In this document: piece after piece, positions 55,106-64,000 of the stretch | Position numbering within the stretch: position 1 is the stretch's first letter | Layout of the letters: every line of letters begins with the position of its first letter | Source of the DNA: Bradyrhizobium sp. NFR13 | GTDB lineage: Bacteria; Pseudomonadota; Alphaproteobacteria; Rhizobiales; Xanthobacteraceae | Direction: 5' to 3' | DNA length: 64,000 nt | Assembly: GCF_900114605.1 (NCBI RefSeq) | Contig: NZ_FOTP01000010.1 | Coordinates: 1 to 64,000, forward strand | Translations under genes and position numbers: made by a program | The notes under the pieces: model-generated | What the model saw: only the letters and a program-made list of their open reading frames with translations | Databases searched by the model: none | Told to the model about the DNA's origin: nothing

Positions 55106-55588
55106 TCAGGGCTTCGGTGCGTCAGGTGCAGCGGTCGGCGTCGGCGATACCGCGGCGGCATCCGGAACACCTTCCAGTGCAACAAGCTTGGTCTTTTGAT
55201 AGCCACCGGCGCGCAGCCGTTCCATCACATCGAAAAATTCGCCGTAGGGCACGCCGCGATCGACGCGCAGGAAAATCGGACGATCCTTGTTGCCGTCGCC
55301 CATCGCATCGAGCTGACGCACCAGATCGACGCGCTTGACCATGTTCTCGCCGATCGCGACCGCGAGATCCGGCTTGATGCTCACATAAGTCGGCTTGTCC
55401 GGCTTCTTCTGCGGCGTCACCGTGGAGGATGGCAGATTGATCGGCAGATCCACCGTCGATAGCGGCGCAGCCACCATGAAGATGATCAGCAGAACCAGAA
55501 TGACGTCGATGAAGGGCGTGACGTTGATTTCGTGATTTTCACCGAAATCATCATCGTCATCGGAGCCTTCGGAAAGCGACATGCCCAT
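55106..55588 (-). CDS. exbD: ExbD
   Basis: The 160-residue protein has a short acidic cytoplasmic start, one membrane helix (about 27-47) holding the essential Asp28 (NVTPFIDVILVLLIIFMVAA), and a periplasmic domain with YVSIKPDLAVAIGENMV and LRVDRGVPYGEFFDVMERLR. It forms the proton channel with ExbB. The start at 55588 is two bases after the exbB stop. An acidic run SDDDDDF lies in the N-tail. Confidence 0.9.
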   Translation of the reverse strand: MGMSLSEGSDDDDDFGENHEINVTPFIDVILVLLIIFMVAAPLSTVDLPINLPSSTVTPQKKPDKPTYVSIKPDLAVAIGENMVKRVDLVRQLDAMGDGNKDRPIFLRVDRGVPYGEFFDVMERLRAGGYQKTKLVALEGVPDAAAVSPTPTAAPDAPKP

Positions 55589-55590
55589 GG

Positions 55591-56520
55591 TTATTCGGCC
55601 GCTGCGCGTGCGTGAGAACTCGAATGCGTGCGATCGAGATCGCGTGACAGCAGACGACCGGCGGCGCCCTGCGCACGGCCAACGATTTCCATGTAGGCCT
55701 TCGTCACACGTGAGAAGTGATTGTAGATGATGACCGCCGGGATCGCCGCGACAAGGCCGATGGCGGTCGCGAGCAATGCCTCGGCGATACCGGGCGCGAC
55801 AACGGCGAGATTCGTGGTCTGCGATTTCGAGATGCCGATGAAGCTGTTCATGATGCCCCACACGGTGCCGAACAGTCCGACGAACGGCGACGTTGCGCCG
55901 ATGGTCGCGAGGATGCCCATGCCGGTGCGCACCTTGCGGCCCTCAGCGCGCACGATTTCGCCGAAGCTCGACGCGGCGCGCTCCTTGATGCCTTCATCGC
56001 TGGAAATGCCCGCAGACATCCGCCCTTCCCGCATGGCCGCCGCCAATAGGCGCGACAGGATCGTCCCACGCTCGCCGAGCGCCATCTGCGCTTCGGACAG
56101 CGAACGCGCTTCACCGATCTTGCGGAGCGCGCCCTTCAGGCGACGCATGGCCCAGCTCAGCTCCATCATCTTGAAGATGCCGACTGTCCAGGTGACGAGC
56201 GATGCGAAAGCCAGACCCACCATCACCGCCTTGACGATGATGTCGGCACCCATGAACATTTTCCAGGGCGACAGATCGTGCTCACCGGTCGCGACCATCG
56301 GCCGGGGCGCGGCCTCTGCCACCGGGCTGGCAAGAGCTGTCGAAGCGGCCGGGCTCGCCGCTGGGCTGCTCGGCTGAGCAGTGACCGGGGCCGGCGTCGC
56401 AACGGGAGCAGCCTGAGTAACCACTGGGGCCGCGGGCTTTGCAGCCTGCTGCGCAATGATGGGCGAAGCAAACGCGACCACTGCCAGCACAGCCAGCGAC
56501 TTAAGAACAGTTCTAAACAA
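55591..56520 (-). CDS. exbB: ExbB with N-terminal signal and Ala/Pro-rich extension
   Basis: The 309-residue protein has a signal peptide (about 1-24), an Ala/Pro/Gln-rich periplasmic stretch, then the MotA/TolQ/ExbB core with three membrane helices, AIGATSPFVGLFGTVWGIMN and EALLATAIGLVAAIPAVIIY. This longer form is common in alphaproteobacteria. I chose the TTG at 56520, with GAGG seven bases upstream. It leaves two bases after the piuC stop. The first codons overlap a near-perfect iron control element at 56501-56517. Confidence 0.82.
   Translation of the reverse strand: MFRTVLKSLAVLAVVAFASPIIAQQAAKPAAPVVTQAAPVATPAPVTAQPSSPAASPAASTALASPVAEAAPRPMVATGEHDLSPWKMFMGADIIVKAVMVGLAFASLVTWTVGIFKMMELSWAMRRLKGALRKIGEARSLSEAQMALGERGTILSRLLAAAMREGRMSAGISSDEGIKERAASSFGEIVRAEGRKVRTGMGILATIGATSPFVGLFGTVWGIMNSFIGISKSQTTNLAVVAPGIAEALLATAIGLVAAIPAVIIYNHFSRVTKAYMEIVGRAQGAAGRLLSRDLDRTHSSSHARAAAE
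56501..56517. promoter_or_regulatory. near-perfect iron control element (ICE)
   Basis: TTAAGAACAGTTCTAAA matches the Irr-binding consensus TTTAGAANNNTTCTAAA at all but one of the 14 defined positions. It overlaps the first codons of exbB. I infer it is an Irr site that gives exbB-exbD-tonB a second control point. Confidence 0.6.
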
Positions 56521-56522
56521 GC

Positions 56523-57212
56523 TTATACCTCGGCCCAATAGCGGATGAGATTATGATAGATGCCCGTCAATTTGACCGTTTCTGGGTCGTCTCTTCCGAG
56601 ACGTTCAACTAGGCTCTGAATCGCGCTGTCGAGATCGAAGATCATGCTGCGCGCATGAGCATCACGTATCATGCTCTGTAGCCAGAAAAAAGACGCTACG
56701 CGCATACCTGCCCTTAGAGGCGTTACAAGGTGCAAACTGGAAGCAGGATAAAGTACGAGGTGGCCGGCCGGCAGCTTCACCTCGTGTGAGCCGTAATTGT
56801 CTTCAATGACAAGCTCACCGCCCTCATATTCCTCGGGCTCGGAGAGGAACAATGTCACTGACAGATCAGTGCGGATACGCATGCCGGTGAGATGATCACC
56901 GCGCACCGCATTGTCGACGTGCACGCCGAAGTGATGTCCATCCGACGAGACATAACGATTGAACAGCGGCGGGAATATCTGCAGCGGGATTGCCGCAGAC
57001 ACAAACCGCGGGTTCGACGTCAGTGCCGAGATGATGCGGTTGCCTAGCGCGCGGGCCACGTCGCTGTCCGGCGGAAGTTGCTCGTTCCTTTTGACCAGAG
57101 CCGATTGGGCGCCGGCCGTCGAGCGACCGTCCTCCCAACCGGCGGCGTCCATGATGCGGCGGAACTCCGCCACATCACTTTTACTCAGAACGTCAGGGAT
57201 GCAGATCAACAT
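56523..57212 (-). CDS. piuC: PiuC-type PKHD hydroxylase (Fe(II)/2-oxoglutarate oxygenase)
   Basis: The 229-residue protein has the iron facial triad His98, Asp100 and His161 and the 2-oxoglutarate Arg171 ([27 protein letters not shown]). PiuC proteins accompany TonB-dependent siderophore receptors in iron-regulated operons; their substrate is not settled. It begins 12 bases after the receptor stop and is followed two bases on by exbB. Confidence 0.9.
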   Translation of the reverse strand: MLICIPDVLSKSDVAEFRRIMDAAGWEDGRSTAGAQSALVKRNEQLPPDSDVARALGNRIISALTSNPRFVSAAIPLQIFPPLFNRYVSSDGHHFGVHVDNAVRGDHLTGMRIRTDLSVTLFLSEPEEYEGGELVIEDNYGSHEVKLPAGHLVLYPASSLHLVTPLRAGMRVASFFWLQSMIRDAHARSMIFDLDSAIQSLVERLGRDDPETVKLTGIYHNLIRYWAEV

Positions 57213-57224
57213 AACAACAAACGA

Positions 57225-59603
57225 TCACAGTGACCCCATCAGAGTAAACCAGACGGACCGCCCCGGCGCGATGAACGTGAACGGCGTATTGCTGCGATAG
57301 AACGCGTCGTAATAGACCGTATCGAAGATGTTGTTGACCGATACTTTCGCCTTCAGGTGCTTGTCGAACCTGTACTCTGTGAAGGCGTCAAACCGCCAGT
57401 GCGACGGCAACACGTTTCCGTTAACCGCACCGAAGGTGCCGCCGTAGATCTGCGAAGCATAGGTTGCTTGCCCGCCAATCTCCCATGGCTCGGTGATCTG
57501 ATACTTGGTTAGCAAGTTGAAGGATTCGTGCGCGATGTTGGCGAGTTGCGCGCCGACCTGCGTCGGATCGATCGACTTCAGCACTCTGGATTCCATGAAC
57601 ACAGCACCGGCGAACATGCTCCAGCGCGGGGTGATCTTGCCGCCCATGCCAAGATCGACGCCTCGCACGCGATATTGCGCACCGGCGATGATGTCATTTC
57701 CGCTTGTTTCGCGAGCATTGCTCTTGACGGTCTCGAACAGCGCCGCGGTGACCAGCAGGTGGCGATCGAACAGCTCCCACTTGGTGCCCACTTCCGACGA
57801 CCGGTTTTCTTCGGGAGCCAAGGCCTGGAAAGTTGTATTGTTGACCACAAGTCCGCCATACGCCGTGCCAGTCGCATCGAGTTCCGCACCGACCGGATTG
57901 GACGATGTGGCGAAGGCGCCGTACAGGCTGCCATACGGGACCGGCTTCAGGACGGCGCCAAGGTTATAGTTGACCATGCCAGTCTTCACGCCCGTACTTG
58001 AAGTTCGATTAGAGCCGTTGATCTCATAGTCGTCGTAGCGGATGCCTCCGTTGAGGATCACCACGTCCTGGAAGTTCGCCGTATGAATGGCGTAAGCCGC
58101 CTTGGTGTCGACATTGATATTGGTCGGATTGTTGGCGCGCTGGGGCGCATTGTTGAATGGGAACAGGTTGGGCGGATTGGCGATCGGCACAATGAGCTGG
58201 GTACCGGTCAAAATGCCGTTCAGCTCCGACGTCAGCCCCGTATAGTTGTCGCGCATCACGCTTTCCTGCGAAATCTCGACGCCGGTCACCAGCGTGTTCT
58301 TGATTCCGTAGGTGTCAAACTTGAACGTCGCATCGGTGACGTTGGCCACCACATCCGTAACCTGGTAGCGGCTCTGCGCGGAGAGCGTCGCAGTAGTTGC
58401 CGTGGCATTGCTGGGCAGTGTTCCAACATAGTCGAGGATCGAGCGCTCAAGCCGGGTCTTGTTGGTGAGCGTGATATCGGGCGTGATCTTCAATTCGCCG
58501 ATCACTGTACCGAAATCCTGCCGGGCCTTCTGAAAGTCACGGTTGACAAAGCCGTAATAGGTTTCCCGCGGCACGTTAATGTCGGTAACAGGCGCACGCG
58601 CCGTGCGGTTATAGGGCACGCCGAAATCCGGCAGGCCGCTAAGGTCTGTGTGAACGTAGTTGGCTGTGACCTTGAAGGCGTCCGTCGGCGTCCATTTCAG
58701 AGCACCGAATGCTCCCCAGCGATCGTCGGTCACGTAGTTCCGGCCGGCCACTTCAGCATCCTGATAAAGTCCGCCGCTACGCAGGCTCAGGGTCGGGCTG
58801 ACGACCTGATTGACGTCAAAGGTAATGCGCTTGGTCTGATCGGTACCATAGGTCGTTTCGACCTTCTGGAAATTGCGGTCACCGGCCTGTTTGGTCACGA
58901 TATTGATGGCGCCACCTGCCGTGCCGCGACCAGCAAAGGACGACGCCGGGCCACGCAGAATCTCGACCTGCTCGGTGAAGAAATTCTCACGAATGCTGAT
59001 GGCGGGATCACGCACACCGTCGATAAAGATGTCGTTTCGTGCATCGAAGCCGCGGATAAAGAAGCGATCACCAAAAGCGTTGCCGCCCTCACCCGTACCG
59101 AGCGTGACACCGGCCGTGGTGCGCGCGACTTCCTTCAGGCTCGTCGCATTCTTGTCTTCGAGGATTTCCTTGGTCAGCACCGTGACCGTGCGCGGGGTGT
59201 CGATCAGCTTTTCGGAGAATTTGGTTCCAGCGAGCCGATCGCCTTTATAAGGTGCTGCAGCGTCTGCATAGGGATTGGCGTCTGCCGCAAGACCACCCGC
59301 ATCCGGGTAAGGCACCGGCGCCACTTGCACTGGCTGGGTTCGACGCGCCGCGCGTCGTAGTGCAGTTCGCGCGCGTATCTGATCGGGTGTCGGCCGCACC
59401 GCCGGACGCGGGCGCGCGACTGGTGCATCGACCGTTACCGGCGGGAGTACTGATTGCTGGGCTTCCGCGCCGCCGAACGAGGCGACGGCGATCATCCCGG
59501 CAACGGCAGAGGTCTTTCGGGCGGAATGATTGCTATCGGGTCGTTCGTTGGTGGTTGTCGTGACGCTCGAACGCAACGATGCTGGAATCTTCGCGAAACC
59601 CAT
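57225..59603 (-). CDS. TonB-dependent siderophore receptor, Fiu-like
   Basis: The 792-residue protein has an N-terminal leader, an Arg/Pro-rich stretch (about 55-120), a plug domain (about 125-240: TPRTVTVLTKEILEDKNATS, RFFIRGFDARNDIFIDGVRD, GRGTAGGAINIVTKQ) and a 22-strand barrel ending in an aromatic-rich strand. The closing SVWFTLMGSL ends without the usual terminal phenylalanine. The PiuC partner suggests a Fiu/CirA or PiuA-type receptor for catecholate siderophores. Two degenerate iron control elements lie upstream. Confidence 0.9.
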   Translation of the reverse strand: MGFAKIPASLRSSVTTTTNERPDSNHSARKTSAVAGMIAVASFGGAEAQQSVLPPVTVDAPVARPRPAVRPTPDQIRARTALRRAARRTQPVQVAPVPYPDAGGLAADANPYADAAAPYKGDRLAGTKFSEKLIDTPRTVTVLTKEILEDKNATSLKEVARTTAGVTLGTGEGGNAFGDRFFIRGFDARNDIFIDGVRDPAISIRENFFTEQVEILRGPASSFAGRGTAGGAINIVTKQAGDRNFQKVETTYGTDQTKRITFDVNQVVSPTLSLRSGGLYQDAEVAGRNYVTDDRWGAFGALKWTPTDAFKVTANYVHTDLSGLPDFGVPYNRTARAPVTDINVPRETYYGFVNRDFQKARQDFGTVIGELKITPDITLTNKTRLERSILDYVGTLPSNATATTATLSAQSRYQVTDVVANVTDATFKFDTYGIKNTLVTGVEISQESVMRDNYTGLTSELNGILTGTQLIVPIANPPNLFPFNNAPQRANNPTNINVDTKAAYAIHTANFQDVVILNGGIRYDDYEINGSNRTSSTGVKTGMVNYNLGAVLKPVPYGSLYGAFATSSNPVGAELDATGTAYGGLVVNNTTFQALAPEENRSSEVGTKWELFDRHLLVTAALFETVKSNARETSGNDIIAGAQYRVRGVDLGMGGKITPRWSMFAGAVFMESRVLKSIDPTQVGAQLANIAHESFNLLTKYQITEPWEIGGQATYASQIYGGTFGAVNGNVLPSHWRFDAFTEYRFDKHLKAKVSVNNIFDTVYYDAFYRSNTPFTFIAPGRSVWFTLMGSL

Positions 59604-59732
59604 AAAATCTGCCCCTGCCGTCCCTTACGCAGCTAATTCTGCGCCAATTCGACGCAGCGGTAGCTTGGCACGAGCTGGAGGGTCAACACATTCGGGCGAA
59701 ATGAAGACAATCACACGCTTGAATATCTCCAG

Positions 59733-59771
59733 ATAAAAACGATTCTAAACTGATGTTAAAACCATTCTAAT
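59733..59771. promoter_or_regulatory. two degenerate ICE-like boxes, 22 bp apart
   Basis: ATAAAAACGATTCTAAA (59733-59749) and GTTAAAACCATTCTAAT (59755-59771) each match 11 of the 14 defined positions of the Irr consensus TTTAGAANNNTTCTAAA. They are 22 bp apart, two helical turns, upstream of the receptor. Confidence 0.5.
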
Positions 59772-59836
59772 CTTGCAGTCCTCGGCTGTGGAAGCAGCGC
59801 CACAGACCCGCGGGAAAGCGGCCTGTCGTAACTCTT

Positions 59837-60076
59837 TCAGTCCGAGCTCGGCGGCTTCATCAGCGAGAACATCTCGTCGACGGTCTGAAGCGCCGACTGC
59901 CTGACCCGATCCGTATTCTCCATGCCGGCGATGTTGATGCCACGCACGACGGCTTTGATCTCGTCCCGATAATCGGTCAGGAAGCGCAGCGGATCTGGCG
60001 AGTCATTGGCGACCCGCGCGATCAATCCGGTAATCAAAATCTGACAGGCGATCATCCGCCCATTCAATTCATCCAT
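59837..60076 (-). CDS. small hypothetical protein
   Basis: The 79-residue protein is helical and soluble: MDELNGRMIACQILITGLIA, then RFLTDYRDEIKAVVRGI and a final MFSLMKPPSSD. GGAGCGGGAT precedes the ATG at 60076; an upstream start at 60145 is less likely. I recognise no family, but its size and helix pattern resemble small conserved rhizobial proteins. Confidence 0.6.
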   Translation of the reverse strand: MDELNGRMIACQILITGLIARVANDSPDPLRFLTDYRDEIKAVVRGINIAGMENTDRVRQSALQTVDEMFSLMKPPSSD

Positions 60077-60414
60077 ATCCCGCTCCGGATCGATTACATT
60101 GGCAAGCCGCGATGTCGGCTTCGACGAGGCTATGGCGGATACCACGCGGAGTTACAACACCGGGCGCTTCTCACTGCACCAATGGATTGTCCAAGACGCC
60201 GCATAAAATAGAGCGCAGTGTCCCCGCGGAACGATGCGAGAAATCAGGCGTCACTAACAGCGAACATGAAGATTTGGCAATGAAGCACACGTTCAAGCGG
60301 TCGTGTGTTTACAGCATTTGAGTCGAGACCTAGCTGATCAGGAGCCGCCCCAGCGGGCGTGCATTGGACGCGCATGTCCGCGTCAGTGGCTGCCAAGAGA
60401 TTGATGAGATCACC
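60077..60414. other. divergent intergenic region upstream of mdtA
   Basis: This 338-bp region separates the small hypothetical gene from the efflux operon. A 7-bp inverted pair, GCACACG and CGTGTGT, lies near 60285-60311 and could be a repressor site. No coding or RNA feature is evident, and no regulator gene for the pump is adjacent in the window. Confidence 0.4.
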
Positions 60415-61581
60415 ATGACAACGCTTACGCGCTTTCGATGGACTGGGCTGATCGTTCTGGCGCTGCTTGCGGCCGGCGGAACTATCGCATGGCGCCATTA
60501 CGAGACTACCGGAGCACAGCGGGCGAATGCCGACAAACCGCGCGGCCCTGCCCCCGTCCCTGTGAAGATCGCATCTGTCGAGAAAGCTGATTTTCCCGTT
60601 TATCTCGGCGGTTTGGGCACCGTGCAGGGCTTCAATACCGTTGTTGTGCGGACCCGTGTCGATGGTCAGATCGACACGATCGCTTTCACCGAAGGACAGA
60701 TCGTCAAGGAGGGTGACCTGCTTGCGCAGATCGATCCGCGGCCGTTCCAGGCAGCGCTCGATCAGGCCAAGGCCAAGAAAGCGCAGGACGAAGCCAATCT
60801 CGCCAATGCCAATCTGGATTTGCAGCGCTTCACCAAACTCGGCGAATTCGCGACACGGCAACAGACAGACACACAACGCTCCACCGTGCAGCAGCTGAAT
60901 GCACAGATCGCTGCCGATGATGCCGCGATCTCGAATGCGCAGACCCAGCTCGCTTACACCACCATCAAGGCGCCGATCTCCGGCCGCGTCGGCTTTCGTC
61001 AGGTCGACCAGGGCAACATCGTCAATGCCGCGACCCAGACAGGTATCGTCACCATCGCACAGATCGAACCGATTGCAGTGATCTTCACCGCACCTGAACA
61101 GAATCTGGTCGACATCAACCAGTCACTCACGGAACATCCGCTCAAGGTGATCGCGCTGACGACTGACGGAAAGCGAGTGCTGTCCGAAGGCACGCTCGCG
61201 GTCATCAATAATCAGGTGGATACAACCAGCGGCACCATCCGGCTCAAGGCGGTATTCGACAACAAGGATCACGTGCTGTGGCCCGGCCTGTCGGTCTCGA
61301 CGCGGCTGCTGGTGACCACGCTGAAAGATTCGACAGTCATTCCCGACGATGCCGTTCAGCATGGCGCCGACGGGCTCTACGCCTTTGCGGTTGGCGCCGA
61401 CAACAAGGCCGAGCTGAAGAAAATCAAGGTTGGCCCTTCCATGGATGGCCGCACCGTGATCGAGGACGGGCTGAGCGCCGGCGAGCGTGTGATCGTCGCC
61501 GGGCAATATAAAGTGCAGCCGGGCGTGCTGGTGGCGACGTCAGTCGCAACATCCGCAGCCACTCCGGCGAAAGGCGAATAG
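60415..61581 (+). CDS. mdtA: RND efflux periplasmic adaptor, MdtA-like
   Basis: The 388-residue membrane-fusion protein has an N-terminal membrane anchor (about 10-26), a lipoyl/barrel-sandwich domain (VVVRTRVDGQIDTIAFTEGQ), a helical hairpin (QAALDQAKAKKAQDEANLAN) and beta-barrel and membrane-proximal domains. It links the RND permease encoded next to an outer-membrane channel. The ATG at 60415 starts the protein; TTG codons upstream are less likely. Confidence 0.9.
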   Translation: MTTLTRFRWTGLIVLALLAAGGTIAWRHYETTGAQRANADKPRGPAPVPVKIASVEKADFPVYLGGLGTVQGFNTVVVRTRVDGQIDTIAFTEGQIVKEGDLLAQIDPRPFQAALDQAKAKKAQDEANLANANLDLQRFTKLGEFATRQQTDTQRSTVQQLNAQIAADDAAISNAQTQLAYTTIKAPISGRVGFRQVDQGNIVNAATQTGIVTIAQIEPIAVIFTAPEQNLVDINQSLTEHPLKVIALTTDGKRVLSEGTLAVINNQVDTTSGTIRLKAVFDNKDHVLWPGLSVSTRLLVTTLKDSTVIPDDAVQHGADGLYAFAVGADNKAELKKIKVGPSMDGRTVIEDGLSAGERVIVAGQYKVQPGVLVATSVATSAATPAKGE

Positions 61582-61583
61582 CC

Positions 61584-64000
61584 ATGAACGGAGGAATTTC
61601 AGCACCGTTCATTCGCTTTCCCATCGCGACCTCATTGCTGATGGCCGGCATTCTGTTCGTCGGCCTGGTCTCCTATCCTCTGCTTCCCGTCGCGCCTTTG
61701 CCGCAGGTCGATTTCCCGACCATCCAGGTATCCGCCAGCCTGCCCGGCGCCAGTCCCGAGACCATGGCGTCCTCGGTGGCGCAGCCGCTGGAACGACAGC
61801 TCGCTCAGATTCCCGGCGTCGCGCAGATGACGTCGACGAGTTCGCTCGGCACATCCGCGGTCACGATCCAGTTCGATCTCAACCGTTCGATCGACGGCGC
61901 CGCCAATGACGTGCAAGCCGCGATCAATGCCGCCGGCGGACAACTGCCGAAAACGCTTCCGAGCCCCCCCACCTACCGCAAGGTCAACCCGGCGGACTCG
62001 CCGATCATGCTGCTGTCGGCGACGTCGGACACGCTGCCCATTACGACGGTCAGCGATAGTGTCGATGCACAACTGGCGCAGCAGATCAGCCAGATCTCCG
62101 GTGTCGCCCAGGTTACGATCGGTGGCCAGCAAAAGCCGGCGATCCGCATCCAGATCGATCCCGCCAAGCTGGTGGCCAAGGGGCTACAGCTCGAAGACAT
62201 CCGCAGCCAGATCGCGATCACCACTGTCGACAGTCCGAAAGGCAATATCGACGGCGCGACCCGCAGTTACACGATCTACGCCAACGACCAGTTGCCGGAA
62301 TCGAAAGACTGGAACGACGTCATCATTGCCTTTCGCAATGGCGGCCCGTTGCGGGTCAGGGATATCGGCCGAGCGGTGACCGGCCCTGAAGACGCCAAGC
62401 AGGCGGCCTGGGCCAATGGCAAGCGCGGCGTGTTTCTGGTGATTTTCAAGCAACCCGGCGCCAACGTCATCGACACCGTCGACAAGATCAAGGCCGAGCT
62501 GCCGCGTCTGGTGGCCGCAATCCCGCCGACCGTGAAGATCGAGGTCCTCAGCGATCGCACGCAGACCATCCGCGCCGCCGTGCAGGATGTGCAGTTCACG
62601 CTGCTGCTGACCATCGGGCTTGTCGTGATGGTGATCTTCATCTTCCTGCGCAGCGTCTGGGCCACGGTCATTCCCAGCGTCACCGTGCCGCTGGCGCTGC
62701 TCGGCGCGTGCGCACTGATGTGGGTGTTCGGCTATACGCTCGACAACCTGTCGCTGATGGCGCTGACCATCTCGGTCGGCTTCGTGGTCGACGACGCCAT
62801 CGTGATGCTGGAAAACATCACGCGCTATATCGAGGAAGGCGAAACACCGATGGCTGCCGCGCTGAAAGGCGCCGGTGAAATCGGCTTCACCATCGTCTCC
62901 ATATCAGTCTCGCTGGTCGCGGTGCTGATACCGCTGCTGCTGATGGGTGGCATTATCGGTCGCCTGTTCCGCGAATTCGCCGTCACGCTGACCATGACGA
63001 TCTTCGTCTCGCTGGTGGTGTCGCTGACATTGACCCCGATGATGGCCTCGCGCTTCCTGCGCGAGGAGAAGCACGCCAAGCATGGCCGGCTCTATCAGCT
63101 CAGCGAGAATGCCTTCGACGCTCTACTGCGCGCCTATGAGCGCGGCCTCGACCTCGTGCTGCGCTGGCGCCTGACCACGCTGATGGTGTTCTTCGCTACG
63201 CTCGTTCTGTCGGTCTATCTGTTCATGATTATCCCGAAGGGTTTCTTCCCGCAGCAGGACACCGGCCTGATCACGGCCTCCTCCGAAGCGGCGCAGGATA
63301 TTTCCTTCGCCGACATGAAGGTCCATCAGGAAGAACTCGGCAAGATTGTGCAGGCCGATCCCGACGTCGCCAGCGTGGCCATGTCGATCGGCGGCAGCGG
63401 CGGCGCGCTCAATACCGGGCGCATGTTCATCACACTGAAACCGCGCGACGAACGCTCGGCCAGTGCGCAGCAGATCATCACGCGGCTGCGGCCCCAGCTG
63501 GAGAAGGTCCAGGGCGCCCGGCTGTTCATGCAGGCGGCACAGGATATCCGCCTCGGCGGCCGTGCCACCCGCACCCAGTTCGAATATACGCTGCAAGACG
63601 CCAATCTGACGGAGCTGAACGAATGGGCCCCGAAGATTCTGGCCAAGATGCAGACGCTGCCGGGTCTACGCGACGTCGCCACAGACCAGCAGACCAAGGG
63701 CACAACGCTGACGCTGACCATCGATCGCGACAACGCCTCGCGCTACGGCATCCAGCCGCAACTGATCGACGATACTCTGTATGACTCGTTCGGCCAGCGT
63801 CAGGTCGCGCAGTATTTCACGCAACTCAACAGCTACCACGTCATTCTCGAAATCCTGCCTGGGCTGCAAGGCAAACTGGATTCGCTAGACAAGATCTACA
63901 TCAAGTCGCCGACGACGGGCGACATGGTGCCTTTGTCGGCCTTTGCGAAATGGACCACGGTGCCAGTGCGGCCACTGTCGATCAGCCATCAAGGCCAATT
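61584..64000 (+). CDS. mdtB: RND efflux permease, MdtB/MuxB-like (partial, runs off window)
   Basis: The 805 codons in the window begin MNGGISAPFIRFPIATSLLM, with the first periplasmic domain SQISGVAQVTIGGQQKPAIR and the proton-relay aspartates in FVVDDAIVMLENITRYIEEG. No stop occurs before the edge, so roughly 200-240 codons are missing, assuming the usual length of about 1040 residues. It starts three bases after the mdtA stop. It would export drugs, detergents or aromatic compounds using the proton gradient. Confidence 0.92.
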   Translation, partial: MNGGISAPFIRFPIATSLLMAGILFVGLVSYPLLPVAPLPQVDFPTIQVSASLPGASPETMASSVAQPLERQLAQIPGVAQMTSTSSLGTSAVTIQFDLNRSIDGAANDVQAAINAAGGQLPKTLPSPPTYRKVNPADSPIMLLSATSDTLPITTVSDSVDAQLAQQISQISGVAQVTIGGQQKPAIRIQIDPAKLVAKGLQLEDIRSQIAITTVDSPKGNIDGATRSYTIYANDQLPESKDWNDVIIAFRNGGPLRVRDIGRAVTGPEDAKQAAWANGKRGVFLVIFKQPGANVIDTVDKIKAELPRLVAAIPPTVKIEVLSDRTQTIRAAVQDVQFTLLLTIGLVVMVIFIFLRSVWATVIPSVTVPLALLGACALMWVFGYTLDNLSLMALTISVGFVVDDAIVMLENITRYIEEGETPMAAALKGAGEIGFTIVSISVSLVAVLIPLLLMGGIIGRLFREFAVTLTMTIFVSLVVSLTLTPMMASRFLREEKHAKHGRLYQLSENAFDALLRAYERGLDLVLRWRLTTLMVFFATLVLSVYLFMIIPKGFFPQQDTGLITASSEAAQDISFADMKVHQEELGKIVQADPDVASVAMSIGGSGGALNTGRMFITLKPRDERSASAQQIITRLRPQLEKVQGARLFMQAAQDIRLGGRATRTQFEYTLQDANLTELNEWAPKILAKMQTLPGLRDVATDQQTKGTTLTLTIDRDNASRYGIQPQLIDDTLYDSFGQRQVAQYFTQLNSYHVILEILPGLQGKLDSLDKIYIKSPTTGDMVPLSAFAKWTTVPVRPLSISHQGQ

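Overview
The window is GC-rich chromosomal DNA of an alphaproteobacterium. The DUF1489, DUF599, DUF3253 and DUF5413-type proteins, a lysine-rich histone-like protein, an Omp25-type porin with a lysyl/prolyl N-terminus, Irr-type iron control elements and several palindromic intergenic repeats all point to the Nitrobacteraceae (Bradyrhizobium, Rhodopseudomonas, Tardiphaga, Afipia group). No plasmid or active phage functions are visible. The only trace of a mobile element is a decayed integrase beside a tRNA-Leu gene.

Region by region. 1-7.7 kb holds housekeeping and unknown genes: DUF1489, a glutathione S-transferase, DUF599, a TolA/TonB-like protein, a YdcF-type protein, an aldo-keto reductase, an orphan XRE regulator and an odd c-type cytochrome. 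7.9-13.8 kb carries LprI-like and BamE-like secreted proteins, the Mg2+ channel MgtE and two tandem NodB-type polysaccharide deacetylases. 13.9-19.5 kb is a compact accessory module: a Liv-type binding protein, an AraC regulator, a UGSC-type protein and an MFS carrier. A shared 17-bp motif lies upstream of both the binding protein and the UGSC gene. 19.7-20.9 kb is an integration scar: a frameshifted DUF5413 gene, a small membrane protein, an integrase fragment and tRNA-Leu(GAG). 21-25 kb has a FliN-like protein, LipB, an APH-type kinase, and a porin gene flanked by a broken and an intact acylphosphatase copy. 24.8-35.8 kb has an oxaloacetate decarboxylase-like enzyme, PccA, a secreted phosphodiesterase-like protein, a 1-Cys peroxiredoxin, a photolyase, the histone-like protein, a frameshifted EamA transporter and glutathione-dependent formaldehyde dehydrogenase.

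35.9-44.2 kb is a minus-strand acyl-CoA catabolic cluster: DUF35 protein, Cys-less thiolase, acyl-CoA dehydrogenase, CoA-transferase, acyl-CoA synthetase, SCP-x-type thiolase and a second CoA-transferase. The Cys-less thiolase with its DUF35 partner recalls the Ltp2/ChsH2 steroid side-chain retro-aldolases. A C-terminal remnant of a KDPG aldolase sits inside it. 44.4-54.3 kb is a sugar or sugar-acid uptake and oxidation locus: a complete CUT1-type ABC importer, a DenD-like dehydrogenase and RidA on the minus strand, and divergently an IlvD/Edd dehydratase with two short-chain dehydrogenases. Iterated LacI-like operator motifs occupy the divergent promoter.

54.3-59.8 kb is an iron-uptake operon in the order receptor, PiuC, ExbB, ExbD, TonB. 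It has two degenerate iron control elements upstream of the receptor and one near-perfect element overlapping the exbB start. The window ends in an MdtAB-type RND efflux operon whose permease runs off the edge.

The most interesting leads are the AraC/UGSC/binding-protein regulon, the retro-aldolase-like CoA cluster, the orphan sugar-acid pathway, the iron elements, and the decayed genes (integrase, DUF5413, EamA, acylphosphatase copy, eda).
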